Below, piece by piece: positions 1 to 6,745 of a stretch of 8,884 bases of DNA; the stretch's first letter is position 1, and each line of letters opens with the position of its first letter. The translations under genes were made by a program, and so were the position numbers. Origin of the DNA: CAVPGH01 sp046726955 (GTDB lineage: Bacteria; Acidobacteriota; Vicinamibacteria; Fen-336); the NCBI GenBank assembly GCA_046726955.1, contig JBKPBQ010000084.1, positions 1 through 8,884 of the forward strand. The letters are read 5' to 3'. The notes below the pieces were generated by a model. That model was not told the origin of the DNA and did not search any database. It saw nothing but the letters and a program-made list of their open reading frames with translations.

Positions 1-353
1 TCCTTCGACTCCGCGAGCCCTCCTTCGAAGTGGCACTGGAGGAGGACGCTTCCCGGCGCTTCCGGCGGCCCGAGCCAAACCGTGTCGCCCTCGCGCAGGG
101 CGCGCTCGCCCTCCACGCGGTCCATGTTCACGAAGACGCCAGTGGCGCTGCGGGTGTCGTAGACCTTGGCCCCCGCGGTGTCCACCCAGACCTTCGCGTG
201 GAGGGGGCTCACGCCCGGCAGCTCGACGGCGAGAGAGCAGCCGGGATCGGACCCGATCGTGATCTCGTCGACTCCGGCGAGATCGACGCGCTTGCCGTGA
301 AGCGACCCCCCGATCACCGATAGCGAGGCCAGGCGCGGCGCGCCGTCGGGCAT
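1..353 (-). CDS. FHA-domain protein, N-terminal part (runs off the left edge)
   Basis: Reading the minus strand from the ATG at 353 gives 117 open codons before the window edge, so only the N-terminal part is present. The residues form a forkhead-associated (FHA) domain, a beta-sandwich that binds phosphothreonine peptides. Visible hallmarks are ITIGSDPGCS at 31-40 (GS where most FHA domains have GR), the S-x-x-H motif S49-P-L-H52, DTRSATGVFVN at 66-76 ending in the conserved Asn, and LREGDTVWLG at 86-95. Such domains usually act as docking modules in Ser/Thr kinase signalling, secretion or transcription regulators; what follows the domain is not visible. There is no Shine-Dalgarno sequence before the ATG. 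A good sigma70-type promoter ends 7 nt upstream, so the mRNA is probably leaderless. It is divergent from the DUF2203 gene. The FHA call is firm; the protein's role is unknown. Confidence 0.85.
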   Translation of the reverse strand, partial: MPDGAPRLASLSVIGGSLHGKRVDLAGVDEITIGSDPGCSLAVELPGVSPLHAKVWVDTAGAKVYDTRSATGVFVNMDRVEGERALREGDTVWLGPPEAPGSVLLQCHFEGGLAESK

Positions 354-360
354 TCTATCG

Positions 361-389
361 ATTCTAGGATCGGGGCCAGGAGGGGTCAA
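361..389 (-). promoter_or_regulatory. Sigma70-type promoter of the FHA gene
   Basis: Read on the minus strand, TTGACC (389-384) is followed after exactly 17 bp by TAGAAT (366-361). Each hexamer matches the consensus at 5 of 6 positions. Transcription would begin about 7 nt downstream, at or next to the A of the FHA start codon at 353. The -10 lies inside a near-palindrome with a central CTAG (359-372), which could be an operator. Confidence 0.6.
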
Positions 390-397
390 GGCCGGCA

Positions 398-403
398 TAT
401 AAT
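398..403 (+). promoter_or_regulatory. Perfect -10 box (TATAAT) of the DUF2203 gene
   Basis: A perfect TATAAT in an otherwise GC-rich region ends 8 nt before the ATG at 412. Initiation about 7 nt downstream would put the first transcribed base at about 410-412, giving a leaderless mRNA. I see no convincing -35 hexamer 16-18 bp upstream, and no Shine-Dalgarno sequence. The leaderless reading therefore rests on the -10 match and its spacing. Confidence 0.55.
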
Positions 404-411
404 GCGACGCG

Positions 412-729
412 ATGACCGAGCGCGACGTCGCCAAGAAGACGATCTTCACCTACGCGGAGGCCGCGGCCATGCTGCCCGAGGTGCGCGAGCTCACCGAGGA
501 GGCGTACCTCAAGGTGGAGGCGCTCGGGCCCAAGGCCGACGACCGCGTGCAGCGGATCGTCGTGGCGTGGGCGGAGACGATGATCGCCAAGGGCCTGGAG
601 GTGAAGGGGCTCTGGCTCGTCGACTTCGACAACGGCTCGGGCTACTACTGTTGGCGGTATCCGGAGACGGGGCTGCTCTTCTACCACTCCTACGAAGAAG
701 GTTTCTCGGGACGCGTGCGGATCCAGTGA
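412..729 (+). CDS. DUF2203 family protein
   Basis: A complete 105-residue protein of the DUF2203 family, which has no established function. The N-terminal half is helical: FTYAEAAAMLPEVRELTEEA at residues 12-31 matches the family's opening motif of F-x-x-EA-x-x-LLP-x-h. The C-terminal half carries the family core: KGLEVKGLWLVDF, then the YYCWRYPE and LLFYHSYEEGFSGR segments, which correspond to the usual LCW-x-x-GE and WH-x-x-xxGfxGR blocks. It lacks a signal peptide and membrane segments, so it is probably cytoplasmic. The start is chosen because a TATAAT sits 8 nt upstream. A gene for a small membrane protein begins 13 nt after its stop and is probably co-transcribed. Family assignment is from recalled motifs; the function is unknown. 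Confidence 0.85.
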   Translation: MTERDVAKKTIFTYAEAAAMLPEVRELTEEAYLKVEALGPKADDRVQRIVVAWAETMIAKGLEVKGLWLVDFDNGSGYYCWRYPETGLLFYHSYEEGFSGRVRIQ

Positions 730-742
730 GGACGATTCGACG

Positions 743-958
743 ATGACCCAGCTCGCGCAGTTCCTGTTCATCCTGCTCGTTCCCCTCGTCGCGGTCGCGG
801 GGGGCGTGTTCACGCTCTACGCCGTGGGCGCGCTGTTCCTGGTGCTGGAGAATCCCGGCGCGTTCTCCGAGCGGATCGAGGCCGCGTTCCGCCGGCCTCT
901 GCGGCCCCCGAAGACCGCGGGCAAGGACCACTACTACCGGCCCTACTGGGCGCGCTGA
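743..958 (+). CDS. Small single-helix membrane protein, unknown function
   Basis: A 71-residue protein with one strong hydrophobic helix at about residues 5-35 (FLFILLVPLVAVAGGVFTLY is its core). A basic, proline-rich tail follows, with RRPLRPP and a closing YYRPYWAR. It is most likely an inner-membrane protein with one membrane segment and a short soluble tail. It begins 13 nt after the DUF2203 stop; the preceding GAGGA is a weak, rather distant ribosome binding site (about 10 nt spacing), so translation may partly depend on the upstream gene. The high share of G or C at third positions supports it as a real gene. I do not recognise a named family. Its stop codon is part of a small hairpin shared with the convergent P450 gene. 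Confidence 0.65.
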   Translation: MTQLAQFLFILLVPLVAVAGGVFTLYAVGALFLVLENPGAFSERIEAAFRRPLRPPKTAGKDHYYRPYWAR

Positions 959-971
959 GCGCCGGGCGCTC
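957..971. terminator. Possible bidirectional hairpin between convergent genes
   Basis: GAGCGCC-G-GGCGCTC is a perfect 7-bp inverted repeat around a single G; as RNA it would fold as a 6-bp stem with a 3-nt loop. It starts inside the stop codon of the small membrane protein and ends 10 bp before the stop of the P450 gene. No T-rich tract follows on either strand, so it is not a classic intrinsic terminator. It may be a weak transcription end or chance in GC-rich DNA. Confidence 0.3.
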
Positions 972-980
972 CCTCCGCGA

Positions 981-2324
981 TCAGCTCCGCGCTTCCACTG
1001 TCATCCGCATCCCGTAGCGCGGACGGAGGGTGATGAGCGGCTCCGGCTCCACGGGATACCCCGGGACGAGCCGCAGGCGCCACTTCTGGGCGAGCACGGC
1101 GAGCAGGAGCGTTCCCTCCATCCAGGCGAAGGGCTCGCCGATGCAATTGCGCGCCCCGCCCCCGAACGGGAAATAGGCGAACTTGGGCCGGGCCGCGCGC
1201 GCCTCGGGCGCGAAGCGCTCCGGGTCGAAGCGGAGGGGATCCGGAAAGAACCGCGGGTCGCGCTGCGTGATGAACGCGCTCACGAGCGCGAACGACCCGC
1301 TGGGCACCGGGCAGCCCCCGATCTCCACGTCGCGGAGGGCGCGCCGGCCGAGGGCCCACGCCGGCGGGTAGAGGCGCATCGACTCCGCGAGGACCTGCTC
1401 CGTGTAGCGCAATTGCGGCAGGTCCTCGACTCCCGGGACCCTCTCTCCGAGCGCGCGGTCGAGCTCGGCGTGGAGCCGCGCCTCCCCCTCGGGGTTCTGC
1501 GAGAGCAGGTAGAACGTCCAGGTGAGCGCGTTGGCCGTCGTCTCGTGCCCGGCGAGGAAGATCGTCATGACCTCGTCGCGCAGCTGCACGTCGGTCATGC
1601 CGGTGCCGTCGCCTTCCTCGTCGGTCGCGAGGAGGAGCATCGACAGGAGGTCGCCGCGGTCGGTCGCGCTGCCGCGGCGCTCCGCGATCACCCGGTAGAT
1701 CGTCCGGTCGAGCCGGGCCCGGGCCTGCCGGAAGCGGATGTTGCTCGGCAGGGGCAGCTTCTGCACGAGGCCGGCGAACGGCATGTTGAAGCGGTGGAAG
1801 AGGGAGATGATCGTGGTGAGCGAGCGGCCGATCTCGCCGGCCTCGCCGGTGACGTCGGCGTCGAAGAGCGCCTTCGCCACCACCGCCATCGTCAGCTCCA
1901 TCATCTCGTGGCCCACGTCGAGGGTCTCCCCCGCGCGCCAGCGGTCGCGGGTCCGGAGCGCGTAGTCGGTCATCACCTGGGCGTAGGACTGGATCCTCTG
2001 CCGGTGGAACGCGGGCTGGCTCAGCCGGCGCTGGCGCGTGTGGAACTCGCCCTCGCTCGTGAGGAGCCCGTTGCCGAGGAAGTGCTTGGCCCACTCCAGG
2101 CCGCGTCCCTTCTTGAAGGCGTGCTGCTGGGTCACGAGCAGGTCCCTGACCTGGTCGGGGTGACGGAAGAAGAAGACGAGCGAGCGCCCCGCCCGGAAGC
2201 GCACGAAGTCGCCGTACTCGGCGGCGCTCCGCGCGAGGAAGGCCACGGGATCGCGGCGGATGGCGAAGAGCGACCCCGCGATGGGCAGGCCCGTGGGCCC
2301 CGGCACCGACGCCGTGGCGGACAT
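981..2324 (-). CDS. Cytochrome P450 monooxygenase
   Basis: A complete 447-residue soluble P450. The ATG at 2324 is followed directly by the proline-rich N-terminus VPGPTGLPIAGS typical of P450s, with no membrane anchor. Visible motifs in order: HTRQRR at 95-100 in the C-helix (His95 where many P450s have Trp); the I-helix oxygen-activation motif AGHETT at 258-263; the ExxR motif E314-S-M-R317; PERF at 368-371; and the heme loop FGGGARNCIG at 387-396 with Cys394 as the axial thiolate. All catalytic residues are present, so it should be active. It is the last gene of a four-gene operon and starts 5 bp after the kbl stop; GAGG overlapping that stop can serve as its ribosome binding site. No ferredoxin or reductase gene is present here, so its electron donor must be encoded elsewhere. 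The substrate cannot be read from the sequence. Confidence 0.95.
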   Translation of the reverse strand: MSATASVPGPTGLPIAGSLFAIRRDPVAFLARSAAEYGDFVRFRAGRSLVFFFRHPDQVRDLLVTQQHAFKKGRGLEWAKHFLGNGLLTSEGEFHTRQRRLSQPAFHRQRIQSYAQVMTDYALRTRDRWRAGETLDVGHEMMELTMAVVAKALFDADVTGEAGEIGRSLTTIISLFHRFNMPFAGLVQKLPLPSNIRFRQARARLDRTIYRVIAERRGSATDRGDLLSMLLLATDEEGDGTGMTDVQLRDEVMTIFLAGHETTANALTWTFYLLSQNPEGEARLHAELDRALGERVPGVEDLPQLRYTEQVLAESMRLYPPAWALGRRALRDVEIGGCPVPSGSFALVSAFITQRDPRFFPDPLRFDPERFAPEARAARPKFAYFPFGGGARNCIGEPFAWMEGTLLLAVLAQKWRLRLVPGYPVEPEPLITLRPRYGMRMTVEARS

Positions 2325-2329
2325 CCGCC

Positions 2330-3541
<1,212 letters not shown>

Positions 3542-3543
3542 TC

Positions 3544-4095
3544 TCAGCCCTCCACGATCTCGTGGCCGCCGGTGGCCACCAGGTACGCGATGCAGTCCTC
3601 GCCGGGCAGGAACTCCACGTGGTGCGTGGAGCCCGCGCGCATCCGCGCGACGTCTCCCGCCACATAGGAGCCGTGCTCGTCGCGGCAGGCGCCCTGCAGG
3701 ATGAGCGTCGTCTCCTCGCCGCGGTGCCGGTGTGCCGGGTAGCGCGCGCCGGGCGACGCCCAGATCAGCGTCGCGCAGAACGAGCGCTCGGGCTCGAGCT
3801 TGACCACGGCGGTGCGCATGCCGGGGAACGGCTCGTCCCACGCGTAGGCGGCGGTGTCGAGGGGGAGCGCGGGAGCCTGCGCCAGCTCGAGGACGGTGGC
3901 GCGGATCTCCGGCGCCAGCTCCACCGGCGGGTCGCTCAGCGGGAGGACGGCCGCCGCCTCCACCGCCGCCTCGACGGCGGCCCCGCACTCCGCGCAGCCG
4001 GAGCGCAGGTGGTCCACGAAATCGTCGCGCTCGGCGGGCTCGAGGGCTCCGAGGGCGAACGCCTCCGCGCGCGGAAGGTGGCGGTCCGCGGCCAT
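3544..4095 (-). CDS. ChrR-like anti-sigma factor / cupin protein
   Basis: A 183-residue two-domain protein. The N-terminal part has the zinc anti-sigma arrangement: His6, then His29-x4-Cys34-x2-Cys37 (DHLRSGCAEC), as in ChrR-type anti-sigma domains that hold an ECF sigma factor until oxidative or other stress. The C-terminal part is a cupin: AHRHRGEE at 121-128 gives His122, His124 and Glu128, with His158 or His159 as the last ligand, all matching the second metal site of ChrR. LILQGACRDEHGSYVAGDV is the typical cupin turn. The ATG at 4095 lies 2 nt after the phosphofructokinase stop without a clear ribosome binding site, suggesting coupled translation. Oddly, no ECF sigma gene is adjacent, although these proteins are usually encoded next to one. 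It may control a distant sigma factor, or work as a stand-alone metal-binding sensor or enzyme. The domain call is firm; the role is inferred. Confidence 0.85.
   Translation of the reverse strand: MAADRHLPRAEAFALGALEPAERDDFVDHLRSGCAECGAAVEAAVEAAAVLPLSDPPVELAPEIRATVLELAQAPALPLDTAAYAWDEPFPGMRTAVVKLEPERSFCATLIWASPGARYPAHRHRGEETTLILQGACRDEHGSYVAGDVARMRAGSTHHVEFLPGEDCIAYLVATGGHEIVEG
3548..3553 (-). promoter_or_regulatory. Ribosome binding site that sets the kbl GTG start
   Basis: GGAGGG on the minus strand lies inside the last codons of the cupin gene, 6 nt before the GTG at 3541. It decides the start within a frame that stays open far upstream, and it suggests translational coupling with the cupin gene. 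Confidence 0.7.
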
Positions 4096-4097
4096 GC

Positions 4098-5408
4098 TCA
4101 ATGAGGTACGGGCGCGGACGGCGGCTCGGATGGAAGGTCCAGGACGAGCGGGGGCGGCTCGTCGCGGACGAGGTACTCGAACTCCTCGCGGAACTTCGGG
4201 AGGTTGAGGCCGACGGTGGCCGCGAACTTCGCGAGCTCGTGGGGGTCCTCGAAGTCGTCGCGGCGCAGCCGGATCATGTACCGGCGGGCGATCGCGTAGC
4301 GCGTGGAGTGGACGTCCACCATCCGGATCCGGGCCTTGCCCGTCTGCGGGTCGAGGAGCTGCGTGAACGGGATGGGCACGAAGTGCCCGCCCTGCAGCGA
4401 GACCATCGCCGCGTTGCCTCCGGACAGCAGATACTTCGTGGCGCAGTAGCCGAGGTCCCGCGTGTACTCCATGTCGAAGGGAATGGGATCGGCGCACCGC
4501 AGCTCGTAGCCGATGTTCTTGGCCACGATCGTGGTCTTGAGCCCGAGCTGCTTGAGCCGCTCCTGCACGCGCGCCTTCAGGATCTCCCCGATGTTCACCT
4601 CGGCGATGCGCACGTTGCCGTGGGCGTCGCGCTCCACGTCCTCGAGGGCGGCGAGGTCCCCGGGGTCTATGGCGAGGACGAGCCCCTCCGCGATCACGGC
4701 CACCCCGTCGCGCCGGCCGTAGCTCAGGCGCTTGATCACCGCCCCCGCCAGCGTGTCCACGAGGGTCTTGAGCTTGACGTGCTGGCCCTCGAACTCCTCG
4801 GGGATGAGGGTGAGCGTCGCCCCCGCCGCCTTGCCGATGCCGAGCGCGAGGTGTCCGGCCTTCCGCCCCATCGCCACCACGAAGTACCAGCGTGACGTGG
4901 TGCGCGCGTCCACCATCAGGTTCTTGAGGATGTCCACTCCCACGTGGCGCGCGGTCTGGAAGCCGAAGGTGTCCACGTAGGCGGGCAGGTCGAGGTCGTT
5001 GTCGATCGTCTTGGGGACGTGGGCGACGTGGATGCGGCCCGCCGCCCTCTCCGAGAGCTTCATGGCCGAGAACGCGGTGTCGTCGCCGCCGATGGTGATG
5101 AGCTGCGAGACGTTGAGGCGCAGGAGCGAGGTCACCGTGTTCTCCAGGAACTTCGGGTCCTGCGTGGGGTTGGCCCGGGAGATGCCGATGTAGGACCCGC
5201 CGCGGAAGTGGATCCGGCTCACCTCCTCGATGGTGAGCTGGGTGACGTGGTCCACGTTGCCGTGCATGATCCACTCGAAGCCGTCGCGCACCCCCAGCAC
5301 CTCGACGCCTTCGAGCACGCCGCGGATGGTGGCCGCCCCGATCACGCTGTTGATCCCGGGGGCCGGCCCTCCTCCGACGAGAATGGCGAGCTTCTTCTGG
5401 TGGCTCAC
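4098..5408 (-). CDS. pfp: PPi-dependent 6-phosphofructokinase
   Basis: A 436-residue phosphofructokinase. It phosphorylates fructose 6-phosphate to the 1,6-bisphosphate and is predicted to use pyrophosphate instead of ATP, which makes the step reversible. Evidence for the donor is at the two diagnostic positions: Asp110 in GGDD (107-110; ATP enzymes have GGDG) and Lys133 in PKTIDND (132-138; ATP enzymes have PGTIDND). Other family motifs are GGGPAPGIN at 12-20, catalytic Asp136 in TIDND, and MGRKAGHLA at 180-188 for sugar-phosphate binding. The length fits this PFK clade better than the roughly 320-residue bacterial ATP enzyme. The start is GTG at 5408; no better in-frame start lies nearby and the region before it is non-coding. 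It is the first gene of a four-gene operon. The C-terminal 20 or so residues are proline-rich and probably disordered. Donor specificity is inferred from residues. Confidence 0.92.
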   Translation of the reverse strand: MSHQKKLAILVGGGPAPGINSVIGAATIRGVLEGVEVLGVRDGFEWIMHGNVDHVTQLTIEEVSRIHFRGGSYIGISRANPTQDPKFLENTVTSLLRLNVSQLITIGGDDTAFSAMKLSERAAGRIHVAHVPKTIDNDLDLPAYVDTFGFQTARHVGVDILKNLMVDARTTSRWYFVVAMGRKAGHLALGIGKAAGATLTLIPEEFEGQHVKLKTLVDTLAGAVIKRLSYGRRDGVAVIAEGLVLAIDPGDLAALEDVERDAHGNVRIAEVNIGEILKARVQERLKQLGLKTTIVAKNIGYELRCADPIPFDMEYTRDLGYCATKYLLSGGNAAMVSLQGGHFVPIPFTQLLDPQTGKARIRMVDVHSTRYAIARRYMIRLRRDDFEDPHELAKFAATVGLNLPKFREEFEYLVRDEPPPLVLDLPSEPPSAPVPH

Positions 5409-5424
5409 GTGGTTCCCAGTGGCG

Positions 5425-5430
5425 AGTATA
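5425..5430 (-). promoter_or_regulatory. Likely -10 box of the pfp operon
   Basis: TATACT on the minus strand (5 of 6 consensus) ends 16 nt before the GTG at 5408. It lies in the only AT-rich stretch of the 61-bp gap after the hydrolase gene. No good -35 is visible. A perfect 12-bp palindrome, CGCGCCGGCGCG (5438-5449), lies just upstream, where a regulator could sit. The operon may also receive read-through from the hydrolase gene. Confidence 0.4.
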
Positions 5431-5469
5431 TCTCCGTCGCGCCGGCGCGCGCAGCGGCTACAGGGTGCT

Positions 5470-6384
5470 CTACCGCTGCAGGAACGCGACGAGGTCCCGC
5501 GCGACGCGCTCCGGCTCCTCCCAGTGCGGCGCGTGCCCGGTGCCGGGATACACGACGAGCCGCGAGCCGCGGATGCCGGCGAGGAGCGCGTCCTGGTCCG
5601 CCCTCGTCATCATCCCGTCCTTGTCGCCCCACATGAGGAGTGTGGGCACCTTGATCTGCCCGAGGTTCACGGGAGGGGCGGGCGTGGCGAAGCTCGAGGC
5701 GACCTCGTTCCAGACTCGGGCGGGGGCCTTCTGCATCTCTCCGATCATCGTCTCGAGGAACGCCGGCGGGAGAGGCCGCACGGTGGTGCTGATCTGGAAG
5801 TCGCGGGCGAGCTGCGGGTCGATCGGGTCCGTGATGCTGGCGAACAGCGAGCGCACCTCGGAGACGACCGTGGGGTCGCGGGGGCCCCCCGGCGACGAGC
5901 CCACGAGGACGAGACGGCTGATGCGGCGGGCCTCCTTGCCGGTCGCGGCCTCCTGAGCGGCGAAGCTCCCCAGCGAGTGTCCGACCAAGCAGACCTTCTC
6001 GAGGCCCAGGCCGGCCAGGAAGCCGGAGAGGTCGGCGCCGAAGTCGGCGCGCGAGTACCCGGAGGGCGGATGGTCGGACAAGCCGTGCCCGCGGAGCGTG
6101 ACCGCGTACGTGCGGAACGTCCTCGGGATGTGCGGCAGGACGAGCTCCCAGGAGTGCCACGAGTCCCCGATTCCGTGGGCGAGCACGATGACGGGGCCCT
6201 TCGGATCGCCCTGCACGACGTAGTGGAGGACGAGGCCGGATTCCGTCTTCAGGAGGGCCGAGCGGAGGGCGGTCGAGGCGGCAGGCGCGGGAGCGGGCGC
6301 GGAAGCCGCCGGAGCCTGGGCGGTGAGGGACGAGACCGGAGTCAGGACGATCGCTGCGCACGCACAGACGCGGCCGAGCCTCAT
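5470..6384 (-). CDS. Secreted alpha/beta hydrolase
   Basis: A 304-residue alpha/beta-fold hydrolase with an export signal. The N-terminus has Arg2 and Arg5, a hydrophobic stretch at 6-20, and a likely cleavage near AQA at 22-24, followed by an Ala/Pro-rich linker to about residue 40. The catalytic triad is visible: Ser137 in GHSLGS (135-140), Asp256 in WGDKD (252-256), and His284 in GTGHAPHWEEP (281-291). The oxyanion-hole segment is AHGIGDS at 69-75, and RGHGLSD at 98-104 is typical of the esterase/epoxide hydrolase/haloalkane-type group. The start at 6384 is supported by GGAGGAGG with 5-nt spacing and by the signal peptide beginning there; an ATG at 6429 overlaps the -10 box. The substrate is unknown: ester, lactone or C-C hydrolysis are all possible. 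It precedes the pfp operon on the same strand by 61 bp. Confidence 0.9.
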   Translation of the reverse strand: MRLGRVCACAAIVLTPVSSLTAQAPAASAPAPAPAASTALRSALLKTESGLVLHYVVQGDPKGPVIVLAHGIGDSWHSWELVLPHIPRTFRTYAVTLRGHGLSDHPPSGYSRADFGADLSGFLAGLGLEKVCLVGHSLGSFAAQEAATGKEARRISRLVLVGSSPGGPRDPTVVSEVRSLFASITDPIDPQLARDFQISTTVRPLPPAFLETMIGEMQKAPARVWNEVASSFATPAPPVNLGQIKVPTLLMWGDKDGMMTRADQDALLAGIRGSRLVVYPGTGHAPHWEEPERVARDLVAFLQR

Positions 6385-6389
6385 GGGAA

Positions 6390-6433
6390 CCTCCTCCGAC
6401 GGAATCGGAACGCGAAATCGCCGTCGCATTGTA
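6390..6433 (-). promoter_or_regulatory. -10 box and ribosome binding site of the hydrolase gene
   Basis: On the minus strand TACAAT (6433-6428, 5 of 6 consensus) lies 43 nt before the start codon at 6384, leaving room for a roughly 35-nt leader. GGAGGAGG (6397-6390) is a strong ribosome binding site 5 nt before the ATG. No clear -35 is visible in the GC-rich DNA upstream. Unlike its neighbours, this gene has a conventional leader. Confidence 0.45.
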
Positions 6434-6484
6434 ACGGGCGGCCGCTCGCACGGCCGCCATCCGGCCGGGCCCCGGAGGTCGCGC

Positions 6485-6711
6485 GGCGCTTCGAGACAGG
6501 AGGAGGCTTACAAGCGCGTCGAGCTGCTCGACGAGCAGGAGGGACCGCTCCCCCGCTCGGACGTCACCTATCCCCGGCTCGCCCGCCCCGCGGCCTTCGT
6601 GTGCACGGAGAGCCGCTGCTCGGCGCCGTCGTTCACGGCGACGAGCTCACGTCGCGTGCGGCTCGAGCGGCGACTGCGTCTTCGAGCAGGCTTGCGGACG
6701 GACGCGAGTAA
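6485..6711 (+). pseudogene. Possible frameshifted C-terminal remnant, perhaps of a DUF255/YyaL-type protein
   Basis: This stretch lies in the 316-bp gap between the hydrolase and phoD genes. From about 6500 to 6637 one plus-strand frame has G or C at 43 of 46 third positions and encodes protein-like sequence: AYKRVELLDEQEGPLP, then YPRLARPAAFVCTESRCSAP. The segment PAAFVC-x4-CSAP resembles the C-terminal AYVC-x4-CxxP segment I recall from DUF255 (YyaL-like, thioredoxin-domain) proteins. Near 6637-6640 the good reading moves to another frame (GDELTSRAARAA) and ends at TAA 6709-6711. There is no plausible start codon or ribosome binding site. A decayed gene end with one frameshift is the simplest reading. 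The alternative is chance coding-like composition in GC-rich DNA. Confidence 0.3.
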
Positions 6712-6736
6712 CACCCACGAACAGCCGCGGTACGAT
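6708..6736 (+). promoter_or_regulatory. Likely near-leaderless promoter of phoD
   Basis: GTAACA (6708-6713, 4 of 6 consensus) and TACGAT (6731-6736, 4 of 6) are separated by 17 bp. The -10 ends 9 nt before the ATG at 6746, so the transcript would start within a few bases of the start codon. There is no strong Shine-Dalgarno sequence before that ATG (only GCGGGA directly against it). I see no obvious Pho-box repeat. Confidence 0.4.
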
Positions 6737-6745
6737 GGTGCGGGA

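Noticed and set aside
3542..3988. N-terminal extension of Kbl to 552 residues
   Set aside because: It overlaps the cupin gene in another frame and lacks Kbl-like sequence. The GTG at 3541 has a good ribosome binding site and gives the family's usual length.
4096..5274. N-terminal extension of the cupin frame to 576 residues
   Set aside because: The extension is a shadow of the phosphofructokinase gene with Arg/Pro/His-rich composition. The real protein starts with the conserved His6 segment at 4095.
6385..6429. ATG at 6429 as the start of the alpha/beta hydrolase
   Set aside because: It overlaps the TACAAT -10 box and would place 15 charged residues before the signal peptide; the ATG at 6384 has a strong ribosome binding site.
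6517..6533. Inverted repeat CGTCGAG-CTG-CTCGACG as a regulatory hairpin
   Set aside because: It falls in the coding-like remnant, is only 7 bp per arm, and such repeats are expected by chance in this GC-rich DNA.
5230..6711. 493-residue plus-strand open frame opposite pfp and the hydrolase
   Set aside because: Most of it is antisense shadow of two firm genes. Only its last codons (after about 6637) are of interest, as part of the possible remnant.
6323..6745. Start of PhoD at the upstream in-frame ATG at 6323
   Set aside because: The added 141 residues run over the hydrolase gene and an intergenic gap and would bury the Tat signal, which must be N-terminal.
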